Source: Deltaproteobacteria bacterium
GTDB lineage: Bacteria > Bdellovibrionota_C > UBA2361 > SZUA-149 > JAITKM01
DNA length: 38,136 nt
Direction of reading: 5' to 3'
NCBI GenBank assembly: GCA_031278395.1
Contig: JAITKM010000009.1
Location: forward strand, 1-38,136
The notes under the pieces were generated by a model. It saw only the letters and a program-made list of their open reading frames with translations. It was not told the origin of the DNA and searched no databases. Shown here in pieces: positions 27,753-37,832 of the stretch. The position numbers and the translations under genes were made by a program. The stretch's first letter is position 1, and each line of letters starts with the position of its first letter.

Positions 27753-29321
27753 ATGCACGACTCTTTATTTAATATTCTAAGTGACTTTTTACCAGTAACT
27801 ATTCAATTGGCAACAATCATCGCGCTAATCCTAGTTGGTCTCTTTAAAAACCTACGCAACCATAAAATTATTACCTCAATAATTGCAATTAGCGGATTAA
27901 CCATCTCCTTTATTTGCACTATTCTTTGGAATCTAATTTCTAACAACCTAATCGAAGCCAGTATTTTCAATTTCACACTTCCTGAATTTTTCAATTTAGG
28001 CGGTTACTTTGCCAGTGGTTTTTTGATACTAGACAATATCAGCATCATCTTCAGTAGTCTTTTTATCTTAGGCGCAATTTTAACCATTGTGCTTAGTTTA
28101 AATAGTCATGAATTAGAATCAGCGCGTTTTGTCGATTATCTTACTCTAATTGTTGGCGCAACTTTTTGTGCCTGTATTGTTGCCAGCAGTAACAACCTCA
28201 TTACTTTCTTTTTTGCCTTAGAAGCCTTTTCACTTTGTCTTTACGCTTTAGTTGCCAGTAACAAAAACTCTAAACTCTCTTCAGAAGCCACACTAAAATA
28301 TATGCTGTATGGAATTTTTTGCTCCAGCGTGATGCTCTACGGCTTAAGCCTGTTATATGGTTACTCAAACTCGCTAGTCTTAGACTATGCAACTAAATTC
28401 GTTTTTACTTCTAAAGATGAAGAACTATTTACTTTCATTGCGCTCTTAATTTCCGCTGGTCTGGCTTTTAAAATCTGTCTAGTTCCCTTCCATTTCTGGG
28501 GGCCAGACGTCTATCAAGGCGGGGCTTCGCCAATTGTAGCTTTTATTTCGACGGTTTCCAAAGCTTGCGGATTTGCCGCATGTGTTAGGCTTTATACGCC
28601 AGTCTTCAAATATTTAATAACTTATCCGCAAGAATATTTACCACTTTTTATCATAGCCATAGGTGTCCTGGCTTTAATTAGCATGACCTATGCTAACCTA
28701 ATTGCTTTAAAACAAAACGATATTAAACGCTTATTTGCTTATTCTTCTATAGCTAATGCTGGTTATATGCTGCTCGCCTTATGCTTGATTAATGATAATT
28801 GTTTAAAAGCCTTAATATTTTTTTTAACTGTCTTTATTTTGGCTAACCTCGGAATTTTTTGGTGTATTATTAAACTAATTAATAACACCAACAGCGCTAA
28901 TATTTCAGATTGGCGAGGCTTAGGACAAAAATTTCCCTACCTTAGCGCCTTGTTCTTTATTTTTATAATTTCGCTCATTGGCTTACCGCCAACCGCTGGC
29001 TTTTCAGCTAAGTTTTTTATTTTTCAAAATTTAGTAACTGAAGGGCTGGGAGAGTTAAAATACAATTTGCAATATGGATTGTATAATGCCATTTTCTACT
29101 TTACTCTTGTCGTTGTCGGATTAATGAACAGTATAATTTCAGCAGGCTATTATTTACGAATAATTTCTGTTTTATGTTTTGAAAAAGCTAGTCCGCAACA
29201 AGCAACGCAACCAAACCGTCCGTTCATTTCCAAACTAGACTATTGCATGCCAGCACTTTTAGTTATTGTTATTATCTATTTGGTCGGCTTTGAACCGCTA
29301 TTTAGCTTATTAAATATCTAA
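27753..29321 (+). CDS. nuoN: NADH-quinone oxidoreductase subunit N
   Basis: Multi-TM; ALEAFSLCLYALVAS, FKICLVPFHFWGPDVYQGGASPIVAFISTVSKACGF, NDIKRLFAYSSIANAGYMLL. Confidence 0.93.
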   Translation: MHDSLFNILSDFLPVTIQLATIIALILVGLFKNLRNHKIITSIIAISGLTISFICTILWNLISNNLIEASIFNFTLPEFFNLGGYFASGFLILDNISIIFSSLFILGAILTIVLSLNSHELESARFVDYLTLIVGATFCACIVASSNNLITFFFALEAFSLCLYALVASNKNSKLSSEATLKYMLYGIFCSSVMLYGLSLLYGYSNSLVLDYATKFVFTSKDEELFTFIALLISAGLAFKICLVPFHFWGPDVYQGGASPIVAFISTVSKACGFAACVRLYTPVFKYLITYPQEYLPLFIIAIGVLALISMTYANLIALKQNDIKRLFAYSSIANAGYMLLALCLINDNCLKALIFFLTVFILANLGIFWCIIKLINNTNSANISDWRGLGQKFPYLSALFFIFIISLIGLPPTAGFSAKFFIFQNLVTEGLGELKYNLQYGLYNAIFYFTLVVVGLMNSIISAGYYLRIISVLCFEKASPQQATQPNRPFISKLDYCMPALLVIVIIYLVGFEPLFSLLNI

Positions 29322-29349
29322 AGAAAGACATTGTCACAGAATAAACAGA

Positions 29350-29478
29350 GGTTTTTTCTGGTATGGGGTTACTTTGTTTTTTATCTTTTAAAAAAAATAA
29401 CAAATAAATATAATATATTATGATCTACACTAACCACAAAAAAGATAAGAAATAAAGTAACCCCATACCAGAAAAACC
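29350..29478. mobile_element. Inverted-repeat (MITE-like) element, subfamily A, with near-perfect arms of about 40 bp
   Basis: ggttttttctggtatggggttactttgttttttatctttt and aaaaaagataagaaataaagtaaccccataccagaaaaacc. Confidence 0.8.
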
Positions 29479-29597
29479 AAAAAAGACAACTTCTCTGTTG
29501 TTTTGCAACGCCTCACTTAAAGAGGAAAGCTAAAACGCACATTCTATAACTATCATTTGCCTTGTTGTTATTTTTTTAATAGAAAAGCTCCCCTATT

Positions 29598-31145
29598 ATG
29601 GATATCAAGCAACAACAACTTATTGCTGACTTAAAATCAGTTAAAGCTCAAATGCGGCTCGGCGGTGGTGAAAATAGAATCTCAGCCCAGCATAAACGCG
29701 GAAAAATGACAGCATACGAACGCATTGAGCATCTCTTTGACCCCGACACTTTCGTCGAAATTGGCGCTTTTGTTATGACCCGACACAGTAACTTCGGAGA
29801 AAATAGTGAAAGAATCGCCGGCGACGGGGTAATTACAGGCTTCGGTAAAATCTTTGGACGCACTGTCTATGCTGCCGTGCAGGACTTTACAGTCATGGGC
29901 GGTTCAGTTGGAGAAATGCACGGACAAAAAATTTCTAATATCATGAACCAAGCCATTCAAAACGGCTGTCCTTTTATCAGCCTTAACGACTCTGGCGGCG
30001 CCAGAATTCAAGAGGGGATAAGCGCTGTCGGATCTTTTGCTGGTATCTTTTTACAAAACACCCGCGCTTCAGGAGTGATCCCACAAATCAGCGTCATCAT
30101 GGGTCACTGCGCTGGCGGGGCAGTGTATTCACCTTGCATGAGCGATTTTATAATTATGGTTGAAAATACCTCGCATATGTTTATTACTGGTCCTCAAGTT
30201 ATCAAAACTGCCACCAATGAAGATGTAACCATGGACGAACTAGGTAGCTCTGACGTGCATGCAGTCAAGTCTGGAGTTTGCTGTAAAGTTTGCTCGGATG
30301 ATGAAAACGCCTTGAACTGGGTTAAAATCTTACTTAGCTATTTACCAAACAATAATCTTGAGTCGCCCCCAATTACTCAAACAACTGAACAAAACCCCGA
30401 ACATATTGCCGCCCTAAACTCCGTTGTCCCGTCCAGCGGCAATAAACCTTATAACATGTTAGAAGTAATCAACGGCATAATTGATACTGGCTCATTCTTA
30501 GAACTTTACGAAAATTTCGCTCCTAATATTATTATTGGACTAGCTAAACTAGACGGTCAGACGATTGGTATTGTCGCCAATATGCCTAAAAATCTTGCTG
30601 GTTGCCTAGATATTAATGCCTCAATTAAGGCGGCGCGTTTTGTGCGTTTTTGCGATGCGTTTAATATTCCTTTACTTAATTTAGTTGATGTTCCTGGATG
30701 TTTGCCAGGAGTTGAACAAGAACATAACGGTATTATTAGACACGGCGCCAAGCTTTTGTATGCTTACTGTGAAGCTACTGTCCCCAAACTCACTGTCATC
30801 TTACGCAAAGCATATGGCGGGACATATTGTTCAACACATTTAGGAGCGGATGTAGTATTAGCTTGGCCTAGCGCAGAAATTGCAGTCTTAGGACCTGAAG
30901 GAGCAGTAAGTATTATGTTTAAAAAAGAAATTGAGACTGCGAAAGATCCTGTTCTAAAACGCGAGGAGTGTATTAAAACTTACATTGATAAATTTGCTAA
31001 CCCGAATATGGCAGCAGAACTTGGCTATATTAACGACATCATTGAACCCGCGCAAACCAGAGAGATCTTAATTCGTTATTTAACTCCTCTCTTACATAAG
31101 CGAGTTGATACTCCAAAACGTAAACACGGAAATATTCCATTATAA
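29598..31145 (+). CDS. Acyl-CoA carboxylase carboxyltransferase (beta) subunit, PccB-like
   Basis: SLNDSGGARIQEGISAVGSFAGIFLQN, GHCAGGAVYSPCMSDFIIMV, FITGPQVIKTATNEDVTMDELG, VDVPGCLPGVEQEHNGIIRHGAKLLYAYCEATVPKLTVILRKAYGG. Confidence 0.95.
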   Translation: MDIKQQQLIADLKSVKAQMRLGGGENRISAQHKRGKMTAYERIEHLFDPDTFVEIGAFVMTRHSNFGENSERIAGDGVITGFGKIFGRTVYAAVQDFTVMGGSVGEMHGQKISNIMNQAIQNGCPFISLNDSGGARIQEGISAVGSFAGIFLQNTRASGVIPQISVIMGHCAGGAVYSPCMSDFIIMVENTSHMFITGPQVIKTATNEDVTMDELGSSDVHAVKSGVCCKVCSDDENALNWVKILLSYLPNNNLESPPITQTTEQNPEHIAALNSVVPSSGNKPYNMLEVINGIIDTGSFLELYENFAPNIIIGLAKLDGQTIGIVANMPKNLAGCLDINASIKAARFVRFCDAFNIPLLNLVDVPGCLPGVEQEHNGIIRHGAKLLYAYCEATVPKLTVILRKAYGGTYCSTHLGADVVLAWPSAEIAVLGPEGAVSIMFKKEIETAKDPVLKREECIKTYIDKFANPNMAAELGYINDIIEPAQTREILIRYLTPLLHKRVDTPKRKHGNIPL

Positions 31146-31150
31146 AAATT

Positions 31151-32656
31151 ATGTTTTCAAAAGTCTTAATTACCAGTCGAGGGTTAATCCAAACCCAAAC
31201 AATTAAAGCTGTTCAAGAGTTAGGAGCTAAGGCTGTAGTCCTTAATCTTCCAGGACAAAAAATTAACATTAGTGAATACATTGCGGATGAGGTTTATCCT
31301 GTCAAAGATTCAAATCAAGTTAATATCTTATACGATCGCAAAACTTTGTTAGAAATTGCTAAGTCTTGCCATGCTGATGCTGTGCATCCAGGTTATGGTT
31401 TTTTGGCTGAAGACTTAGAGTTTGCCACAGAACTTAAAAAGCGAAATATCTGTTTTATCTCAGCCGGGCTTTTGAATAATCAGGGACTTAGTTTTAAATA
31501 TAAAACTAAAGAAGTAGTTAGCTCTTTAGGAATTAAAACCACACGTGGTAGCAAACCATGCAAAACTTATGAAGAGTTAAAACAAAATATTAGGCATTTT
31601 AAATACCCATTAATTCTCAAACCCGAACATGGTGTTGGAGCAGACGGCGTGGTCATAGTACATAGTGAGTCTGAACTTGAAGTCGCTTACCGAATGATTA
31701 CGATTTTAGCTGAAGCTCACCAAGCAATTACCAAAGATGTGATTATCGAAGAATATTTAGGAACTGCAAGACAAATCGAATTTCCAGTTTTGCGTGATAA
31801 ATATGGTAATGTGGTAGTCTTGCCAGAAATTGAGTGTTCTATCCAGCGGCGTTTTAATCCGCTGCTGATAGAATCCCCAGTCCCTAATTTAAATCCAGAT
31901 TTAATTAAGCAGCTCCGCATTAATTGCAAACAGATAGTTGAAAAATTTCAAATCATTGGTTTGCTGTATATCGAATTTTTCATTGTTAATAACCAAAGTT
32001 ATTGTAACGGGATTAATTGCAGTATTCAACCTTCATGCTTGTTGAGTTATGAAACCACGGGTTTTAATATTTTAAAACACCAAATCCAGCTCATGGCTGG
32101 AGAAAAACTAGATTTTAGTGAGCAAGATATACAACTCAAAAAACATGGCATTGGTATTTCGATTAACGCTGAAGACCCGGATAATAATTTTATTCCTAGC
32201 ACAGGTAAACTTGAGAATGATCTAATTTTTAATAGTCCGGGCATTGCTATTTACAAAACGCTAACTACTGGAGATGAAATACCTAGTTTTTACGAACCGC
32301 AAGTTGCCCATGTTGTTTCGGTTGGGGATAACCGCCGTGAGACAATTAGTAAGTTAAAGTCTGCTTTGTGGAATTTTGTGATAGAGGGGGTGAAATCTAA
32401 CTTAACTTTTCTGTATGCGATTATTAATTCTGATGAATTTAAAGCTGCTAATTATAATTTAACATATTTGCAAAACCCGAAAATTCTTCAACAATTATTA
32501 CAACCCAAAATTTTTAAAAATGAACTTGCTTTGGCTGCATTAATTGCGGCTGTATCTTTGCAAAATGACGTTGCTTGCAGGCAAAAGTTAATTGCCCAAC
32601 ATAAAAACGAAAGTTTATCGTTCTGGAATTTAACTCATAGAATTTTGAACCGTTAA
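31151..32656 (+). CDS. Biotin carboxylase-like subunit with degenerate active site
   Basis: HPGYGFLAEDLEFA, ECSIQRRFNPLLIESPVPN and INAEDPDNNFIPSTGKL place it in the AccC/PccA family, but catalytic motifs are altered (see findings). Confidence 0.88.
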   Translation: MFSKVLITSRGLIQTQTIKAVQELGAKAVVLNLPGQKINISEYIADEVYPVKDSNQVNILYDRKTLLEIAKSCHADAVHPGYGFLAEDLEFATELKKRNICFISAGLLNNQGLSFKYKTKEVVSSLGIKTTRGSKPCKTYEELKQNIRHFKYPLILKPEHGVGADGVVIVHSESELEVAYRMITILAEAHQAITKDVIIEEYLGTARQIEFPVLRDKYGNVVVLPEIECSIQRRFNPLLIESPVPNLNPDLIKQLRINCKQIVEKFQIIGLLYIEFFIVNNQSYCNGINCSIQPSCLLSYETTGFNILKHQIQLMAGEKLDFSEQDIQLKKHGIGISINAEDPDNNFIPSTGKLENDLIFNSPGIAIYKTLTTGDEIPSFYEPQVAHVVSVGDNRRETISKLKSALWNFVIEGVKSNLTFLYAIINSDEFKAANYNLTYLQNPKILQQLLQPKIFKNELALAALIAAVSLQNDVACRQKLIAQHKNESLSFWNLTHRILNR

Positions 32657-32660
32657 AAAA

Positions 32661-33179
32661 ATGCATTATAAAATCCGTTGCGAAACTGAAAACTATAAGA
32701 TTGTGATTGATGATCAGGCAGAATTAACGCAAGAGAACCAATTTGAGGTTGGTCGAGATAAATACAAGTTCAGGATAGTAACTCAAGACGAAAAACGAGA
32801 AATCACGACAGTTCAAATTAATAACAAATTATACTCGGTAAAGATTAGAAAAAACGCTGATGGCTCGCCTTATAAAGTTTTTATTAATGGGCGATCTTAT
32901 AAAATCGAAGTTGAGCGGATTGAGTCTACTCGTTTTAGACCACGAGCTAAGAAAAAGAAAATTGATGGAAATATAGTTGCCGTTCTGCCCGGACAAGTTA
33001 CTAAAATACTAGTTAGTGAAAAGCAAAGAATTAAAAAAGGTGAACCCTTATTAATCTTGGAAGCTATGAAAATGCAAAATGAAATAGTCGCTCCTTGTGA
33101 CGGTATTATTGAAACTATCCAGATTCAAGAAGGTCAGCTCGTAACTAAAGAACAACTATTATTACAACTTAAAGTCTGA
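32661..33179 (+). CDS. Biotinyl-domain carrier protein of an acyl-CoA carboxylase
   Basis: Biotinylation motif LEAMKMQNEIVAPCDGII with Lys in the expected position. Confidence 0.92.
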   Translation: MHYKIRCETENYKIVIDDQAELTQENQFEVGRDKYKFRIVTQDEKREITTVQINNKLYSVKIRKNADGSPYKVFINGRSYKIEVERIESTRFRPRAKKKKIDGNIVAVLPGQVTKILVSEKQRIKKGEPLLILEAMKMQNEIVAPCDGIIETIQIQEGQLVTKEQLLLQLKV

Positions 33180-33342
33180 TTTTCTGTTTTCACTATTTCC
33201 GCACCAATTCGCATGAATAAAATCAGCTTGCTCAACAATTAGCTTCTCAAAATCGATTTTACAGCTGCACACCATTGATTCAAGCGATTAGCAAATCACA
33301 ATTAGACGATTAGAAGACTTTGATAGAATTTTAAACTTGAGT

Positions 33343-34890
33343 TTAAATTTTAGTCCCAGCAATTATGCTGCGTAAAATTTCTTCTTCTAAGGCGCCAGCT
33401 TCCGCCTTGGACACTGGACCATTGATAATTATCGTAAAGATAAAGCGCCGGTCATTAATATCTGACAAATATCCCGCCAACGAACTTGTGCCAGTTAAAG
33501 TTCCAGTCTTTGCCCAGACACTTTCTTCAGCTTGTCTTAAATCCTCTTCTGCGACCTCAAGAGCAGATAATTTTTTCGCTGCTTTCTTTTTAAAAAAAAC
33601 ACTTCTCTTCGACAAAGTTCCACCAGACTTGCCAAACTTAGTTAGTGAATTAATAAACGTAGGCGATATCGACATATCTTTTCCTGCTACAAATAAAACT
33701 TGCGCAACTTGTTCAGCGGTTAATCTATTATTCACGTCTAATCCCGAACCATCCGTTATCATATAAGCCGACGGTTGAATCCCTATTGTCTGTAAAACAC
33801 TCGCCAAACGCTTGAGACCTAAATCAAACCTAAAATATCCATCATCGTCTTGTCCAATTGCATAAACCAGTTGAGAAGCAATAAAATTATTACTAAACTT
33901 ATTTAAATCAGAAATTATTTCAGCCAAGATTTTCGACTTAAAATCAATTATTTTTTTGGCTGAATTAGGCACCTTACCTTTATAAATATCACCAGCAATC
34001 TTAATCCCATTTAATTTTAAAAAATGGGCGAATGCATGACCATAATAATTAGCTGGATCATCTGGGAAAGCGCGAAAACCTGTAAAAGGTGCTCCCCCTT
34101 CCTTAATACTCCCTTTTAGCACAACCTTACCCACTGTTTGCAGCTGAGTTCTGCCGTTAATACTCGCTGTATTATGTGTAAACGGTAAGTATTTCATTGT
34201 AACATTATTTTTAAGGGCAGTATTTATAGCATTTTCAAGATGAAGTGGCACGCCTGGCGTGGCACTCACTAATGCCCCTTGCCCATTGGTAGTTGGGATA
34301 ATTTTAAATGTATAAGAATTAAAATTTAATGAAGTCGCTGACAAACCAGCATTATAAGATTCCCACCCTAAGGCTCGACGTGGGGAAAGAAACAACGAAT
34401 CATCAATTATAATATTATTGACTTCTTTAATTCCTAAGTCTTTTAAAGAATTAGTCCACTCCCATAAAGTTTCATTTACTAAACTTGGATCACCATAACC
34501 ACGAATATATAAATTCCCCACTTTACCTAAAGTCTCTTCAAACTTGGCAGAATCTCGCACAGTTTGCTCAGCAAAAACTTCTGTTAAAAATCTATAGTTA
34601 GTCCCAAGTAATTTCAAAACGCCATATGTTGTCATGATTTTAGTAATCGAGGCTGGAATCATAATTTTATCAGCATTGTAACGAAAAACATCGATACCAG
34701 TTTGGGCGTCGAGAATATTTACTGCGACTTCAATTTTGTTTTTGCGCTTACTGTGTTTGGTTTTAAACTTTTCGATTTTAGCTACTAATTCATTAGACAA
34801 CGTGTCCGACGCAGCTAAAGCAGAACTCAATCCTGAGCTTGAAACAATCAAACAACCCAGCAAGCAAAATAAAAAGTATTTCAACACCAT
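33343..34890 (-). CDS. dacB: D-alanyl-D-alanine carboxypeptidase/endopeptidase, PBP4 family
   Basis: SITK, SNN and KTG motifs (PASITKIM, FSNNFIASQLV, AKTGTLTGTSSLAGY). Confidence 0.92.
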   Translation of the reverse strand: MVLKYFLFCLLGCLIVSSSGLSSALAASDTLSNELVAKIEKFKTKHSKRKNKIEVAVNILDAQTGIDVFRYNADKIMIPASITKIMTTYGVLKLLGTNYRFLTEVFAEQTVRDSAKFEETLGKVGNLYIRGYGDPSLVNETLWEWTNSLKDLGIKEVNNIIIDDSLFLSPRRALGWESYNAGLSATSLNFNSYTFKIIPTTNGQGALVSATPGVPLHLENAINTALKNNVTMKYLPFTHNTASINGRTQLQTVGKVVLKGSIKEGGAPFTGFRAFPDDPANYYGHAFAHFLKLNGIKIAGDIYKGKVPNSAKKIIDFKSKILAEIISDLNKFSNNFIASQLVYAIGQDDDGYFRFDLGLKRLASVLQTIGIQPSAYMITDGSGLDVNNRLTAEQVAQVLFVAGKDMSISPTFINSLTKFGKSGGTLSKRSVFFKKKAAKKLSALEVAEEDLRQAEESVWAKTGTLTGTSSLAGYLSDINDRRFIFTIIINGPVSKAEAGALEEEILRSIIAGTKI

Positions 34891-34899
34891 AAAACCAAC

Positions 34900-36705
34900 C
34901 TATTTCTTTCCCTGATACTGTATTTTATACAACTTCGCATATTCGCCACCGCGTTGTAGTAATTCGAGGTGTGTACCGCGCTCAATAATTTTACCATCTA
35001 CAACTACTAAAATCATATCCGCATTCACAATCGTTGATAACCTATGCGCAATTGCAATTACTGTGCGCCCCTTAACTGCCAAATCCAAAGCATCCTGAAT
35101 AAACTTCTCTGACTCACTATCCAACGCCGCTGTCGCTTCATCCAAAATCAAAATCGGCGCATCCTTAATCAAGGCTCTGGCCAACGCAATCCGTGCTCGC
35201 TCCCCACCAGACAAACGTAACCCCTGCTCCCCAATTTTAGTTTCATAACCTTGCGGCAACTTACTAATAAAGTTATCAGCTTGGGCAATCTTAGCCACAG
35301 CGATAACTTCCTCTTGAGTCGCACCCAAACGCCCATACAAAATGTTATTGTAAATTGTATCGTTAAATAAAAACGTGTTTTGACTAACATTCGCTAAACT
35401 ACCTCGCACGGAAGCTAAAGTTCGCTCACGAATATCAACATCATTAATCAACACTGCCCCAACTTGCGAATCATAAAAACGCGATAACAAATTGACAATT
35501 GTGCTTTTGCCACCGCCAGACATACCAACTAAAGCTACAGTCTCTCCACAACGAACCTTAAACGAGATATCTTGCAAAGCTAAGGTCCCATCTGGATAGG
35601 TAAAAGATACATTACGATATTCAATTGTCGGATTAACAATTTTTTCATCCAGAGCGTCAGGCTTATCAACAATATCAGGTTGTGTATCTAAAATTTCAAA
35701 AACCCGCTCTACAGAAGCCGTGCCAGCTTGGATAGCAGTTAAAACCTTACTGATTCTTTTTAATGGGTCGTAAACCAAAAACACAGCAACTATCACAGCA
35801 ATAAAATCTCCTGGCGTGCGCTCACCCTTTAAAACGCTCATGCCGCCAATACAAATAATTATTGCAATTGCCAACATACCGATTAACTCATTAGTTGGCG
35901 TAGATAGAGCGCTATATTTTTCAACCTTCAACTGCAAGCGCACCATATTATTGTTAATCTCTAAAAAACGTTTTTGAGCAAAATCTTCCAAACTAAAAGA
36001 CTGAATAACCTTTAAGCCAATCACACTTTCTTGAAATAGCGAGGTTAAATCTGCAAACTGTCCTAAACTCCACTTAGCAAAGCGTCGAACTTTTTTACTA
36101 AAGAGAATAATTGGATAAAGACCAATCGGAAAACTAACAAAAGTAATTAAGGCAAAAAAAGGATCTAAATAAACTGCGGTACAGAAAAGAGCTGTAATTC
36201 TTACAATATCTCGCAGAATTGCCGAAACATTATCAGTTAACATTGAACGAACAGCGTTAGTATCATTAATCATTCTCGCGCTTAAATTACCGCTAGTATG
36301 TTGACTAAAATATCCAGCCGAAAGACGCAGAATAACTTGATTTACTTCGGCTCGCACGTCTTTAGTGATATTAATACCTACTGCAGCCGACAAATAGCGT
36401 TCAAAAAAACCTAAAGCCCCGCGCACAAATCCAAACACAATCAGAGCTAGCGGCAGGATAAAAAGTTTCGATTCATCTTTTTCAGTGAAAATCCGATCTA
36501 GCGCTTCTTTTAAAAACAAAGGAATCACACCTTCAGTCGACCCATATGCAAACATTATAACCACAGCTAAAATAAATTTACCCCAATACGGTTTAATGTA
36601 TTTAAAGAGCCTAGAGTAGATAACAAAAAGCTGTTTAAAGTTTAAGTCAACTGGTTTATTACTTTCGCCTGCGCTGATTTTATGTTTATTTTTTTTCTTA
36701 GACAT
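34900..36705 (-). CDS. MsbA-like ABC transporter (permease-ATPase fusion)
   Basis: TM domain plus VALVGMSGGGKSTIVNLLSRF, LSGGERARIALARALIKDAPILILDEATAALDSESE. Confidence 0.93.
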   Translation of the reverse strand: MSKKKNKHKISAGESNKPVDLNFKQLFVIYSRLFKYIKPYWGKFILAVVIMFAYGSTEGVIPLFLKEALDRIFTEKDESKLFILPLALIVFGFVRGALGFFERYLSAAVGINITKDVRAEVNQVILRLSAGYFSQHTSGNLSARMINDTNAVRSMLTDNVSAILRDIVRITALFCTAVYLDPFFALITFVSFPIGLYPIILFSKKVRRFAKWSLGQFADLTSLFQESVIGLKVIQSFSLEDFAQKRFLEINNNMVRLQLKVEKYSALSTPTNELIGMLAIAIIICIGGMSVLKGERTPGDFIAVIVAVFLVYDPLKRISKVLTAIQAGTASVERVFEILDTQPDIVDKPDALDEKIVNPTIEYRNVSFTYPDGTLALQDISFKVRCGETVALVGMSGGGKSTIVNLLSRFYDSQVGAVLINDVDIRERTLASVRGSLANVSQNTFLFNDTIYNNILYGRLGATQEEVIAVAKIAQADNFISKLPQGYETKIGEQGLRLSGGERARIALARALIKDAPILILDEATAALDSESEKFIQDALDLAVKGRTVIAIAHRLSTIVNADMILVVVDGKIIERGTHLELLQRGGEYAKLYKIQYQGKK

Positions 36706-36752
36706 TATGTTATTATAGAAGCTAGCCCAACTACACTAAAACGCACAACCTA

Positions 36753-37739
36753 TTATATATTAGCTACTTTGCTACTACTTTGATTGCTACCTTCTCCAGC
36801 AATCCAGACTTCACGCACAGCATAAATCTTCTTATTTTGTGATTCGTGATAGGTTCTAACCAAAATTTCCGCTAACAGCCCAAAGCACAAAAATTGCATG
36901 CCAACAATCACCAGCATCACCGACAAGATCAGCAAAGGACGCGAGCCAATGCTCATATCATAAATAAATTTTTCCACCATTAAATAGGCTAACAGCAGGG
37001 CCCCGAATAAACTAGATACTAAGCCGGTAAAGCCAAAGGCATGGCTAGGTCTCTTGAAATATCCCAGAAAAAACTTAACTGTCAGTAAATCCAAAACAAC
37101 TCGAAAAGTGCGCGAAATACCATATTTAGTTTGCCCATGAATTCGCGGGCGATGATTAACTGCTAACTCGCAAATATTAATTCCCATCTCGTTAGCCAGA
37201 GCTGGGATAAAACGGTGCATTTCTCCGTAAAGCTGTAAATTCTTCGCTACTTCAGAACGCATAACTTTTAGCGAACATCCATAATCGTGAAGTTTTACTT
37301 TAGTAATCGTTGAAATTAATTTATTAGCAATCATTGAGGGCAAGCGGCGATTAAGAAAGGCGTCTTTTCTATCTTTTCGCCAACCAGCCACCATGTCATA
37401 GCCTTCATTTAGTTTTGCAATCAGGCGTGGAATTTCAGCAGGGTCGTTCTGCAAATCGCCATCTAAAACTGCGATGATTTCTCCGTCAGCATAGTCAAAA
37501 CCAGCTGCTATGGCGGCAGTTTGTCCAAAATTACGACGAAATTTGATTAATTTAACTCGCGAGTCTCCAGCAGTAATTTTTTTTAAAACTTTAACGGTAT
37601 GATCTTTTGAGCCATCGTCAACTAAAATAAACTCAACATTGTCTTGTATCTTATTGGCAACCGCGCATAACTCTTTATAAAGCGGCTGAATATTATCCTC
37701 TTCATTGTATAAGGGGATAATCACAGAAACTAAACTCAT
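36753..37739 (-). CDS. Family 2 glycosyltransferase (polyprenyl-phosphate sugar transferase-like) with C-terminal TM segments
   Basis: VIIPLYNEEDNIQPLYKEL, ILVDDGSKDHTVKVL, AVLDGDLQNDPAEIPRLI. Confidence 0.93.
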   Translation of the reverse strand: MSLVSVIIPLYNEEDNIQPLYKELCAVANKIQDNVEFILVDDGSKDHTVKVLKKITAGDSRVKLIKFRRNFGQTAAIAAGFDYADGEIIAVLDGDLQNDPAEIPRLIAKLNEGYDMVAGWRKDRKDAFLNRRLPSMIANKLISTITKVKLHDYGCSLKVMRSEVAKNLQLYGEMHRFIPALANEMGINICELAVNHRPRIHGQTKYGISRTFRVVLDLLTVKFFLGYFKRPSHAFGFTGLVSSLFGALLLAYLMVEKFIYDMSIGSRPLLILSVMLVIVGMQFLCFGLLAEILVRTYHESQNKKIYAVREVWIAGEGSNQSSSKVANI

Positions 37740-37832
37740 AATTTCTCCATTGAATTTGCTAGATTTATTCGTAAAAAAGAATTTGAGCTTTTAGCATCAA
37801 TTATTGGAAATTACAAGAGGCGTTACTATGTA

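Noticed and set aside
29350-29478. Interpreting the 29350-29478 inverted repeat purely as the nuoN terminator
   Set aside because: Near-identical ends recur at other loci with different neighbours, so a repeat family explains it better, although termination could be a side function.
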